64,000 bases of DNA from JAOPZW01 sp963707695. Lineage in GTDB: Bacteria; Actinomycetota; Thermoleophilia; Solirubrobacterales; Solirubrobacteraceae. The stretch spans positions 496,001 through 560,000 of the forward strand of contig CAVPQY010000004.1 in the NCBI GenBank assembly GCA_963707695.1, in the 5' to 3' direction. Below the pieces are notes generated by a model. That model had not been told where the DNA came from and made no database searches. It was given only the letters and a program-made list of their open reading frames with translations. Below, piece after piece: positions 17,857 to 26,329 of this stretch (position 1 is the first letter of the stretch; every line of letters begins with the position of its first letter). A program made the position numbers and the translations under genes.

Positions 17857-18123
17857 ATGGCGACCACGAACATCACGATCTACACGACGGATCCCTGCTC
17901 GTTCTGCCTCCGGGCCAAGGGCCTGCTCGAGCAGCGCGGGCTCGAGTACGACGAGGTCGACCTCGCGAAGGACCCAGAGGGTCGGGCGCGCCTCGTCGAG
18001 CTCACCGGCATGATGAGCTTCCCCCAGGTCGTCATCGGCGGCGAGGTCGTCGGCGGGTTCATGGAGCTCGTCCAGGCCGACCGCTCCGGGCGCCTGCGCG
18101 AGCTGGCCGAGCCCGCGGCCTAG
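17857..18123 (+). CDS. Glutaredoxin
   Basis: An 88-residue thioredoxin-fold protein. The active site is CSFC within TTDPCSFCLRAK, followed by the cis-Pro motif SFPQVVIGG and the GGFMEL segment that binds the glutathione-type cofactor. It is the Grx3 / actinobacterial mycoredoxin-like class; whether it uses glutathione or mycothiol cannot be told. It is one of the few rightward genes in this stretch, divergent from recO, and its last 65 bases overlap the extended 3' end of mutM. Confidence 0.9.
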   Translation: MATTNITIYTTDPCSFCLRAKGLLEQRGLEYDEVDLAKDPEGRARLVELTGMMSFPQVVIGGEVVGGFMELVQADRSGRLRELAEPAA

Positions 18124-19045
18124 CGCCCGCTCCGCGGGGGCGGCGCACCCCCTTGTCGGCTGCGCCGACGTCGGGCACGGGCACCCCGGTGTCGGCTGCG
18201 CCGACGTCGGGCACGGGCTGGCACCGCTCGCACGCGTAGGTTCCCCGCCCCGCCGCCACGAACTTGACGACCTCGCGCCCGCAGGCCGGGCACGGCTCGC
18301 CCCGCCGGCGGTGGACGAGGAACTCGTCCTGGAAGGACCCGCGCACGCCGTCCGCGTGGCGGAAGTCGTCGATGGTGGCGCCGCCCGCGTCGATCCCCGC
18401 CTCCAGCGCCGATCGCACCGCGCCGGCGAGCGCGTCGCACTGCGCCCGGGTCAGCGACCCGGCCGGCCGCAGCGGGTGGATGCGCGCGCGGAACAGCGCC
18501 TCGTCGGCGTAGATGTTCCCCACGCCGGCGACGTGGCGCTGGTCGAGCAGGAACGCCTTGACCGGCGCCCGGCGCCCGCGGCTGAGCCGGTGCAGGGTCG
18601 GGCCGTCGAGCTCGCCGGAGAGCGGCTCGAGCCCCAGCCGGACCCCGAGGAAGGCGTCGCGGGCGGCGACGCCGACGGCCAGCTCGCCGGTCCCGAAGCG
18701 CCGCGGGTCGCAGAAGCGCAGGTCGGCCGCCCCGCCGTCGAAGGCGAAGCGCACGCGCTCGTAGGGCGGCGCTGCCACGCCCGGGGGCGAGGGATCCAGG
18801 AGCAGCGTCCCGGTCATGCGCAGGTGCAGCAGGAGGAAGACGTCGCCCTCCAGGGCGAGGACGAGGTACTTCCCGCGGCGGCCGAGCTCGGCGACGCGCC
18901 GTCCCTCGACGGCGTCGCGCAGCGCCTCGGGCGCGAGCGGCAGGCACCAGCGGGGGTCCAGGACCTCCAGCGCGTCCAGCCTGCGGCCCTCGAGCGCCGG
19001 GGCGAGCTGGCGGCGGATCGTCTCGACCTCGGGCAGCTCGGGCAC
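18059..19045 (-). CDS. mutM: Formamidopyrimidine-DNA glycosylase MutM with unusual C-terminal extension
   Basis: Removes oxidised purines such as 8-oxoguanine and cuts the abasic site. The N-terminal PELPEVE supplies the catalytic Pro and Glu. GNIYADEALF is the helix-two-turn-helix, and the C-terminal zinc finger is CPACG...CERCQ. The family normally ends a few residues after this finger (about 275-290 residues). Here another ~53 residues follow, starting with two copies of PVPDVGAAD encoded by a 36-bp tandem repeat and ending in Arg-rich sequence antisense to grx. The GTG at 19045 has TAGCAT 6 bases upstream. The enzyme core is intact. Confidence 0.93.
   Translation of the reverse strand: MPELPEVETIRRQLAPALEGRRLDALEVLDPRWCLPLAPEALRDAVEGRRVAELGRRGKYLVLALEGDVFLLLHLRMTGTLLLDPSPPGVAAPPYERVRFAFDGGAADLRFCDPRRFGTGELAVGVAARDAFLGVRLGLEPLSGELDGPTLHRLSRGRRAPVKAFLLDQRHVAGVGNIYADEALFRARIHPLRPAGSLTRAQCDALAGAVRSALEAGIDAGGATIDDFRHADGVRGSFQDEFLVHRRRGEPCPACGREVVKFVAAGRGTYACERCQPVPDVGAADTGVPVPDVGAADKGVRRPRGAGARPRARPARAGARSGRPGRAP
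18146..18218. repeat. Two-copy 36-bp tandem repeat with internal hairpins, at the mutM/grx convergence
   Basis: The unit recurs with period 36 (28 identical bases at 18155-18182 and 18191-18218). Each copy contains GTCGGCTGCGCCGAC, a 6-bp stem with loop TGC. It codes for PVPDVGAAD(T/K)G in mutM and lies just after the grx stop, so it may also act as a terminator or REP-like element. Confidence 0.75.
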
Positions 19046-19054
19046 CCCTCGATG

Positions 19055-20382
<1,328 letters not shown>

Positions 20383-20386
<4 letters not shown>

Positions 20387-21537
20387 CGGACGAAGCTCGT
20401 GCCCGGGAGGCCTGGGTCGTCGCGCCCGGCCAGCCAGTCCAGCGCGCTGGCCCCGACGTCGGCGAGCGGGCCGTCATGGCGGCGACCCCCGTCGCCTGCG
20501 AAGCGGGCCAGGAGCGGCGCGTGCTCGCGCGTGTGGTCGTGGTGGGGCATCGTCGGGTCGACGCCGTGGTCGGCTGTCAGGACGAGGAGGTCGTCCGGTC
20601 CGAGGCGCTCGAGCCAGCCGCCGACGGCCGCATCGATCTCGGTCAGCGCGCGGGCGAAGCCGGCGGTGTCGTGGCGATGGCCGTGGAGCTGGTCGGTCTC
20701 GATGAGGTTCGTGAACACGAGCCCGGCGTCGAGCTCGTCGACCAGGCGCCCGGTCGCCGCGAGCGCCTGCGCGTTCGTCGCGCCGAGGTGCGCCGCGTCG
20801 ATGCCGACGCCGGCGAAGAGGTCGTGGACCTTGCCGACCGCGTGGACGGCGACCCCGGCCGCCTGGAGCGCGTCGAGGTACGACGGGCCTGGAGGGTGGA
20901 CGGAGAAGTCCTTGCGCCCGGTCGTGCGGGTGAAGGCCCCGGGGCGGCCCGTGAAGGGCCGCGCGATGACGCGCCCGACCGCGTGCTCGCCGGTCATGAC
21001 CGCGCGCGCGGCGGCGCAGGCGGCGAGGAGGTCGGGCTCGGACAGGACGTCGTGGTGGGCGGCGAGCTGCAGCACGGAGTCCGCAGAGGTGTAGAGGATC
21101 ACGTCGCCGGTGCGCAGGTGGTGGGCCCCGAGCTCCTCCAGGACCGCCATGCCGTCGGCCGGGCGGTTGCCGCAGAACTCGCGTCCCGTGGCCGCGCGCA
21201 GGCGCGCCACGACGTCCTCGGGGAAGCCGCCGGGGTAGGTCGGGAGCGGCTCGGGGGCGACGACGCCCATGAGCTCCCAGTGGCCCACGGTGGAGTCCTT
21301 GCCCGCCCCGAGCGGGTGCAGCCGGCCGTGCAGCGCCGGCCGCAGCGCGGGCGGGACGCCGGGCAGCGGCCGGATCCGCCCGAGGCCCAGGCCGCCGAGC
21401 ACGGGCAGCTGCAGGCCGCCCTCCGCCTCGGCGACGTGGACGAGCGTGTCGGCGTCCTCGTCGCCGTACGCGGCCGCGTCGGGCAGCGCGCCCGCGCCGG
21501 CGGCGTCGAGGACGACGACGAAGGCGCGGCGGCTCAA
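20383..21537 (-). CDS. deoB: Phosphopentomutase DeoB
   Basis: Converts (deoxy)ribose-1-phosphate to the 5-phosphate in nucleoside salvage; Mn-dependent, alkaline phosphatase superfamily. Motifs: FVVVLDAAGAGALPDA at the start, KDSTVGHWELMG, EFCGNRPADG, and LTADHGVDPT plus DHTREHAPLL, which carry metal-binding Asp and His. 384 residues, a normal length. The start is TTG 21537, giving a 4-base TTGA overlap with the lipoprotein stop; no ATG or GTG lies closer. It works in the same pathway as the thymidine phosphorylase at 47-48 kb. Confidence 0.93.
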
Positions 21538-22130
21538 GCGCCGGCGCCCGGGTCGCGGAGGCGCAGCGACCGTACGAGCGGCGCGACCACCTCGCGCCCC
21601 ACGCGCGCGGCCTGCGCCGGCTCGACGACCGCGTCGACCACGAGCTCCGCGCCGAACGCGTAGACGTGGACGGATCGCACCCGGCGCTGCTGCCCGGCGA
21701 TGGTCGCGGTGCCGCGCACCTCGACGGCCGGGCGGCCGTCGACCCGCGTGCGCCCGGCCGAGCCGGGCGCGAAGGTCGGGTCCCGCGCCCGCGTCGCCGC
21801 GAGCAGGTCCCGGGTCGCCTGGCGCAGGCCGGCGGGGCTGCGCGGCAGGGGCTGCGTCCGCGGGTAGCGCCACAGCGTGACGGTCGCGCGGCCCGAGGAC
21901 AGGCCGAGCAGCTCCGGCGCCGCAGCGCGCGTGCGCGCCCACGACCGGGGGACGTCGAGCCGCACGCCGCTGCCGGACAGCTCGAGGCTGGTCGTCCCCC
22001 CCGGGGCCTGCGCGGTCGCCGTGTCGGGCGCCCGCTGGCGGGTGGCGCCGCACCCCGTGACCGCGAGAGCGGCGAGGGCGAGCGGAACGGCGGCGGAGAC
22101 CGAGGGGAGGCGTCGCACGGCGCCGCCCAT
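21534..22130 (-). CDS. Lipoprotein of unknown function
   Basis: 198 residues. A signal peptide with two arginines ends LAVTGC, giving lipidation at Cys27. The mature part (LELSGSGVRLDVPRSW, VTLWRYPRTQPLP, VRSVHVYAFGAELVV) looks like one compact alpha/beta domain of about 150 residues, reminiscent of PsbP/LpqN-like folds, but I cannot assign it. It starts 11 bases after xerD and overlaps deoB, so it belongs to the same leftward operon. Confidence 0.75.
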   Translation of the reverse strand: MGGAVRRLPSVSAAVPLALAALAVTGCGATRQRAPDTATAQAPGGTTSLELSGSGVRLDVPRSWARTRAAAPELLGLSSGRATVTLWRYPRTQPLPRSPAGLRQATRDLLAATRARDPTFAPGSAGRTRVDGRPAVEVRGTATIAGQQRRVRSVHVYAFGAELVVDAVVEPAQAARVGREVVAPLVRSLRLRDPGAGA

Positions 22131-22141
22131 GATGGCGCAGC

Positions 22142-23078
22142 TCAGCCCGTGCGGGCCCGTGGGTGGGCGCTGAAGTAGGCGTCCTTGAGGCGGTCGGCGG
22201 AGAGGTGCGTGTAGATCTGCGTCGTGGCCACGTCGGCGTGGCCCAACATCTCCTGGACCGAGCGCAGGTCGCAGCCGCCCGCGAGCAGGTGCGTCGCGAA
22301 GGTGTGGCGCAGCGTGTGCGGGCTCATCCGGCCCTCGAGCCCGACGGCGCGGGCGTGGCGCTGGACGATCTTGTACAGCCCCTGCCGCGTCAGGCCCGTC
22401 GCCGCGGCGGTTGACGAACAGCCGCGCCTCCTCCCCGGGCCCGACGAGCGCCGGCCGCCCGCGGGCCAGCCAGGCCTTGACGGCGGCCAGCGCCTCGCGC
22501 CCGACCGGCACCAGGCGCTCCTTGGCGCCCTTGCCGCGGGTGCGCAGGACCTGCGCCTTGAGGTCGACGTCGCGGACGTCGAGGCCGACCGCCTCCGACG
22601 CGCGCAGGCCGCAGGCGTACATGAGCTCGAGCAGCGCACGGTCGCGCAGGGCGGCCGGGTCGGTGCCCTTCGGGGCGCCCAGGAGCCGCCCGACCTCGTC
22701 GCGTGACAGCACCTGCGGCAGCCGCTGGCTCTTGCGCGGGGCGCGCAGGTCGGCCGTGGGGTCGTGGTCGATGACCTGCTCGCGCCGCAGGTGGCGGTAG
22801 AAGGAGCGCAGGCACGCGGCCTTGCGCTGCAGGGTGGCGGCGGCCACCGGCGGCCGGTCGGGCGCGCCGGTCGCGAGGTCCTCCAGGAAGGCGGCGAGGT
22901 CGGCGTGGACGGCCTCCTCGGCCGTGACGTCCCGGGTGCCGAGGAAGGCGCCGAGCTGCAGCAGGTCCGAGCGGTAGGCCTCCAGCGTGTTGCGCGACAG
23001 CGCCCGCTCGAACTCCAGGTAGGCGAGGAAGTCCAGCACGTGGTGGCTGAACGGGCGGACGGGGACGAGGACGGCCAT
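22142..23078 (-). pseudogene. xerD: Site-specific tyrosine recombinase XerD, frameshifted
   Basis: XerC/XerD recombinases resolve chromosome dimers at dif. The N-terminal SAM-like domain (FLAYLEFERALSRNTLEAY) and the first catalytic residues (Arg in ACGLRASEAVGL, Lys in GKGAKERLVP) are in one frame. HTLRH, the HAD region and the nucleophile Tyr in QIYTHLS are in another. The switch is at about 22393-22397, where GGGCCTG stands in place of the expected GGGCTG (GDGLTRQG). Deleting one C gives 311 residues, a normal XerD length. An essential-type core gene makes a sequencing error plausible. Confidence 0.9.
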
Positions 23079-23137
23079 TGCGGGCGCCCTTCGCCCCCGC
23101 GGCCCGGGATCCCTGGGTCGGAGCGGTGCTGCAACGC

Positions 23138-23203
23138 GCCATGCGCGGCGCCGGCGGCGCCATGCGCGGCGTCGGCGGCGCCCGTGCGGGGCGCCGCCGA
23201 CGC
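23138..23203. repeat. 21-bp imperfect tandem repeat leading into a 15-bp hairpin
   Basis: GCCATGCGCGGCG recurs with period 21 (23138 and 23159), with a third diverged copy. The last copy forms an inverted repeat (see the terminator entry). It lies in the 130-bp gap between the protease stop and the xerD start. Confidence 0.6.
23169..23203 (-). terminator. Strong hairpin downstream of the M36-like protease gene
   Basis: GCGTCGGCGGCGCCC (23169-23183) pairs perfectly with GGGCGCCGCCGACGC (23189-23203), a 15-bp stem with loop GTGCG. It begins 6 bases past the protease stop, with no T-run. It separates the protease transcript from xerD. Confidence 0.6.
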
Positions 23204-23208
23204 GGGCG

Positions 23209-24204
23209 CTAGGCCAGGCCGTGGGCGGCGAAGGCCCGGCGCGCGGCCGTCGCCACGGTCGTGCCGTAGAGCCGCTGGGCCGTGGCGATCGTCGTCGCGG
23301 CCGCGGCGCGCATCGACGTGCCCGCCGTGAAGCCGAACTGGGCCTCGACGATCGCGCGATCGGCCGTCGCCGGCCCCACGGCGCCGCGGAAGGCCCAGAG
23401 CGAGGCCGACCAGATCTCGCCGTCGGCGTGGACCTCGTCCTCGAGGTCGCGGGGGTAGACCTTCGGCTCGTCGAGGCGGCGCAGGCAGTGCGGCGTCGTC
23501 GAGGTGTACGAGACCGAGTCCCAGTCGGCGATGCACGCCTCGTCGGGCGTGGGCGCGTAGTGGGCGCTGACCGTCCCGGCCAGGTAGTCGCCGAAGCCCT
23601 CGCCGATGGCGCCGGCCTCGGGGGTCGAGCCGAAGCCCGGCACCTGGTCGTCCTGCACCGCGTGGCCGTACTCGTGGAGGATGACCTCGGCGTCCTCGGC
23701 GTCGTCGACGCCGCCCTTGCCGAGCGTGATCGTGAGCTTCGAGCTCCCGTCCCGGTAGAAGCTGTTGTCGCCGCCGTACTGGTCGATGCGCAGCAGCTGC
23801 TGGCGGTCGTTGACGTCGCGCAGGCCGAGCGACTGGAGGTAGCGCTGCGCCTGGGTGACCCAGTGGTAGGCCATCGTCTGCTCGAACTGATCCTGGTCGC
23901 GCGTGAAGACGAACCCGGTCCCGGTGTCGAGCGCCGCCTTGCCGGTGGAGCTCAGGACCTTCGCGTAGCTGCCGGTGAGCGTCCCCGAGCCGTCGAGGTC
24001 GGTGAGCGTCACGCGGTGGTAGGCCTGCGGGTAGAGGCTCGTGAAGTAGTCGCGGTCCTTCTGGTCGGTCAGCGTCTGGATCCCGAGGTCGGCGACGGGG
24101 TTCGGAGCGAAGACCTGGCCGGGAGCGGTGCGGGCCTGCGCCGGCGCCGAGGCGGCGAGGGCCGCCACGGCTGCGGCGGCGAGGCCGAGCATGGTGCGGT
24201 GCAT
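23209..24204 (-). CDS. Secreted zinc metalloprotease, M36 (fungalysin)-like
   Basis: 331 residues with a signal peptide ending near APAQA. The zinc site is HEYGH in VILHEYGHAVQDD. About 20 residues on, EGFGDY supplies the third ligand Glu, matching the GEG(W/F)xD motif of M36 rather than that of M4 thermolysin. No long FTP-type propeptide is present. It should act outside the cell on proteins or peptides. The start ATG at 24204 has TAGGGT 8 bases upstream. A perfect hairpin follows the stop. Confidence 0.78.
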   Translation of the reverse strand: MHRTMLGLAAAAVAALAASAPAQARTAPGQVFAPNPVADLGIQTLTDQKDRDYFTSLYPQAYHRVTLTDLDGSGTLTGSYAKVLSSTGKAALDTGTGFVFTRDQDQFEQTMAYHWVTQAQRYLQSLGLRDVNDRQQLLRIDQYGGDNSFYRDGSSKLTITLGKGGVDDAEDAEVILHEYGHAVQDDQVPGFGSTPEAGAIGEGFGDYLAGTVSAHYAPTPDEACIADWDSVSYTSTTPHCLRRLDEPKVYPRDLEDEVHADGEIWSASLWAFRGAVGPATADRAIVEAQFGFTAGTSMRAAAATTIATAQRLYGTTVATAARRAFAAHGLA

Positions 24205-24212
24205 GGCGGCGC

Positions 24213-24218
24213 ACCCTA
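24213..24218 (-). promoter_or_regulatory. Candidate -10 element of the M36-like protease gene
   Basis: TAGGGT on the minus strand, 8 bases before the ATG at 24204; it overlaps the Nudix stop codon. Confidence 0.4.
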
Positions 24219-24758
24219 GCGCCGTGCCTTGAGCCACAGCAGCGCCACGAGCGTCTTGGCGTCGCGGGTGGCGGCGATCGCGCCGTCGAGGTCCTCCAGC
24301 GGCCAGCGCACGACCTCGATCCGCTCGTCCTCCTCCGCCTCGGCCGTCCCGTCGGACGGCGAGAGGCCGGTCGCGTGGAAGACGTGCACCAGCTCGTCGG
24401 TCATGCCGACGCTCGAGGCGAACGTCGCGACGGGCTCCCAGGATGCGGCCTGCAGGCCGACCTCCTCCGCGAGCTCGCGCCGCGCGGCCTCGAGCGGCGC
24501 CTCGCCCTCCTGGTCCAGGCGCCCGGCCGGGATCTCGAGGGCGTCCGGGTCGCCGACCGCCTCGCGCGGCTGGCGCACGAGCACCAGGTGGGTGTCGTCG
24601 TGGGCGAGCACGCCGACGGCGCCCTGGTGGTGGACGACCTCCCGCTCGACCTCCTCGCCGTCGGCGAACCGGAAGCGCTCGATCGCGAGCGTGACGATGC
24701 GCCCCTCGTAGATCGTCCGGCGGTCGAGCAGCTCGAAGCGGCGGTCGGCAGCGCTCAT
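24216..24758 (-). CDS. Nudix hydrolase (ADP-ribose pyrophosphatase-like)
   Basis: 180 residues. The Nudix box runs from the Gly of PAGRLDQEGE to RRELAEEVGL, with the metal-binding Glu residues of the REL-EE motif present. The upstream segment VLVRQPREAVGDPDALEIPAG is typical of ADP-ribose pyrophosphatases (hydrolysis to AMP + ribose-5-phosphate). It sits between pyrG/M20 and xerD. In Mycobacterium the same order (pyrG, Nudix Rv1700, Rv1701 recombinase) is conserved. The ATG at 24758 is the start most consistent with family length. Confidence 0.88.
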   Translation of the reverse strand: MSAADRRFELLDRRTIYEGRIVTLAIERFRFADGEEVEREVVHHQGAVGVLAHDDTHLVLVRQPREAVGDPDALEIPAGRLDQEGEAPLEAARRELAEEVGLQAASWEPVATFASSVGMTDELVHVFHATGLSPSDGTAEAEEDERIEVVRWPLEDLDGAIAATRDAKTLVALLWLKARR

Positions 24759-24816
24759 CGCCGCATGCTGCCCGCCGTTCCCGGGGACCACTCGCCCTGC
24801 AGGACGGATCCCGCAC

Positions 24817-25176
24817 ATGCGACACGACGTCGAGATCGAGGTCACGGAGGACGGTGCGGCGCTGGTCGTCGCCCTCGCCGGCGAGGTCGACCTGCGCTCC
24901 GCCGGGCGCCTCGGGGTCGCGCTCAACGCCGTCGTGCGCCACGGCGCAGGGCCCGTGGTCGTCGACCTCGGCGAGCTGCGCTTCATGGACTCCTCCGGGC
25001 TCGCGCTGCTCGTGAACGCCGCCCGCCGCCTGGACCACGCCGGTCGCGGCTTCGCCATCGCCGCCCCGCCCGGGCCGCCCCGGCGGGCCATCGAGCTCGC
25101 GCGCCTGGACCGGGCGCTGGTCGTCCGGGGCGACCGGCCGGCCGCCCTGTCGGCGCTCGACCGGCTCGCCGCCTAG
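24817..25176 (+). CDS. STAS domain protein, anti-sigma factor antagonist-like
   Basis: 119 residues, a single SpoIIAA-type STAS domain. The sequence around the phosphorylatable serine is LRFMDSSGLALL, matching the conserved DSSG(L/V) motif, so it could be switched by a kinase anti-sigma factor. GEVDLRSAGRL is the N-terminal half-motif. No partner kinase or sigma factor is adjacent; it is a lone rightward gene divergent from Nudix and convergent with the M20 peptidase (stops overlap). Confidence 0.85.
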   Translation: MRHDVEIEVTEDGAALVVALAGEVDLRSAGRLGVALNAVVRHGAGPVVVDLGELRFMDSSGLALLVNAARRLDHAGRGFAIAAPPGPPRRAIELARLDRALVVRGDRPAALSALDRLAA

Positions 25177-26324
25177 GGCCCGCCGGCGGCGGCGTGCTCG
25201 TCCGCGGCCGCCTCCTCCGCGGCGGCGTCGAGGAGCGCCAGGGCGACGTCCAGCATCCCCTCCAGGGCCGCGACGCCGACGCGCTCGGTGGGCTCGTGGT
25301 TGCGCTCCGTGCCGTTGGCGAGGTTCGTGCACGGCAGGCCGGCCGCCTCGAGCGCGTTGGCGTCCGACCCGCCGCCGGTCGTGATCCGGGCCGGCTCGTA
25401 GCCGCACGCGCGCAGCGCCGCCTCGGCCACGACGACGGCGCGGGCGCCGGGACGATGGCGGTAGCCCTCGAAGACGCGCTCGACGACGACGTCGACGTCG
25501 CACTCGCACTGCGGGTCGTTCGCGGCGTCGTAGAGGTGGTCGACCATCTCGGCGACGACCGACTCGACGGCCTCGGGCGACAGGGATCGCGCCTCGCCGC
25601 GCAGCGTGCAGTGCTCGGGCACGACGTTCGTCCCCGCCACGCCGCCCTCGATCGCCGCGACGTTCGCCGTCGTCTCGGCGTCCAGGCGCCCCAGGCGCAT
25701 CCGCGCGACGGCGCGGGCGGCGGCGACGACCGCGCTGCGCCCGTCCTCGGGCCGGATCCCGGCGTGGGCCGCGCGACCGTGGAAGGACGCCTGCAGCCGG
25801 TAGGCGGTGGGCGAGGCGACGACGATCCCGCCGATGGGCGACGCCTGGTCGAAGACGTAGCCGTAGGCGGCGCGGAGCGTGGCGGCGTCGAAGGCCGTCG
25901 CGCCCTCGAGCGCGAGCTCCTCGCGCACGGTGAACAGCAGCTCGAGCCCGACGGGCGCGGTCTCGCGGACGGCGCGCTCGGCGACGGCCAGCAGCACGGC
26001 CACGGCCGCCTTGTTGTCCGCGCCGAGGATCGTGTCGCCGGCGCTCTCCCACCCGCCGTCGACGAGCACGGGCTCGATCGGGCCGGCCACGGGGACGGTG
26101 TCGAGGTGGGCGCACAGCAGGAGCGTCGGCGCCGCGGGCGGGCCGGGGACGCGCGCGAGCAGGTTGCCCGCCCCGTCCTCCTCGGCGGCGAGCCCCATGC
26201 CGGCCAGCCGGCCGGTCACGTGGGCGGCGACCGCGGCCTCGTCGCGGGACGGGCTCGGGATGGCGCAGAGCGCGGCGAAGCGCTCGTTGAGGGTCCGGCG
26301 CTCGACCTCGGACGCCGGCCGCAA
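25173..26324 (-). CDS. M20-family metallopeptidase (PepT / tripeptidase-like)
   Basis: 383 residues. Metal ligands are visible in LLLCAHLDTVP (His, Asp), ILGADNKAAVA (bridging Asp), TVREELALEGA (catalytic Glu pair) and near the C-terminus (ERNHEPTE). The lid dimerisation domain lies in the middle (YRLQASFHGRAAHAGI). It should be a cytosolic di- or tripeptidase. No ATG or GTG is available at the expected position. The TTG at 26324, 5 bases after the pyrG stop, gives a full N-terminus and implies coupling to pyrG. Confidence 0.88.
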   Translation of the reverse strand: MRPASEVERRTLNERFAALCAIPSPSRDEAAVAAHVTGRLAGMGLAAEEDGAGNLLARVPGPPAAPTLLLCAHLDTVPVAGPIEPVLVDGGWESAGDTILGADNKAAVAVLLAVAERAVRETAPVGLELLFTVREELALEGATAFDAATLRAAYGYVFDQASPIGGIVVASPTAYRLQASFHGRAAHAGIRPEDGRSAVVAAARAVARMRLGRLDAETTANVAAIEGGVAGTNVVPEHCTLRGEARSLSPEAVESVVAEMVDHLYDAANDPQCECDVDVVVERVFEGYRHRPGARAVVVAEAALRACGYEPARITTGGGSDANALEAAGLPCTNLANGTERNHEPTERVGVAALEGMLDVALALLDAAAEEAAADEHAAAGGP

Positions 26325-26329
26325 GGGCG

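Noticed and set aside
14563..18123. Very long stop-free frames opposite real genes (also for example 34504-38244 plus and 42531-45041 minus).
   Set aside because: At this GC content stops are rare in antisense frames. The predicted proteins are low-complexity Arg/Ala/Gly/Pro sequences with no motifs, and the opposite strand codes for recognisable enzymes.
22142..23078. XerD as an integrase marking a mobile element.
   Set aside because: It lies in the conserved pyrG-Nudix-xerD order and matches chromosomal XerD in length and motifs.
23138..23203. CRISPR-like repeats.
   Set aside because: Units are 21 bp, directly adjacent without spacers, and diverge within three copies. No cas genes are in the window.
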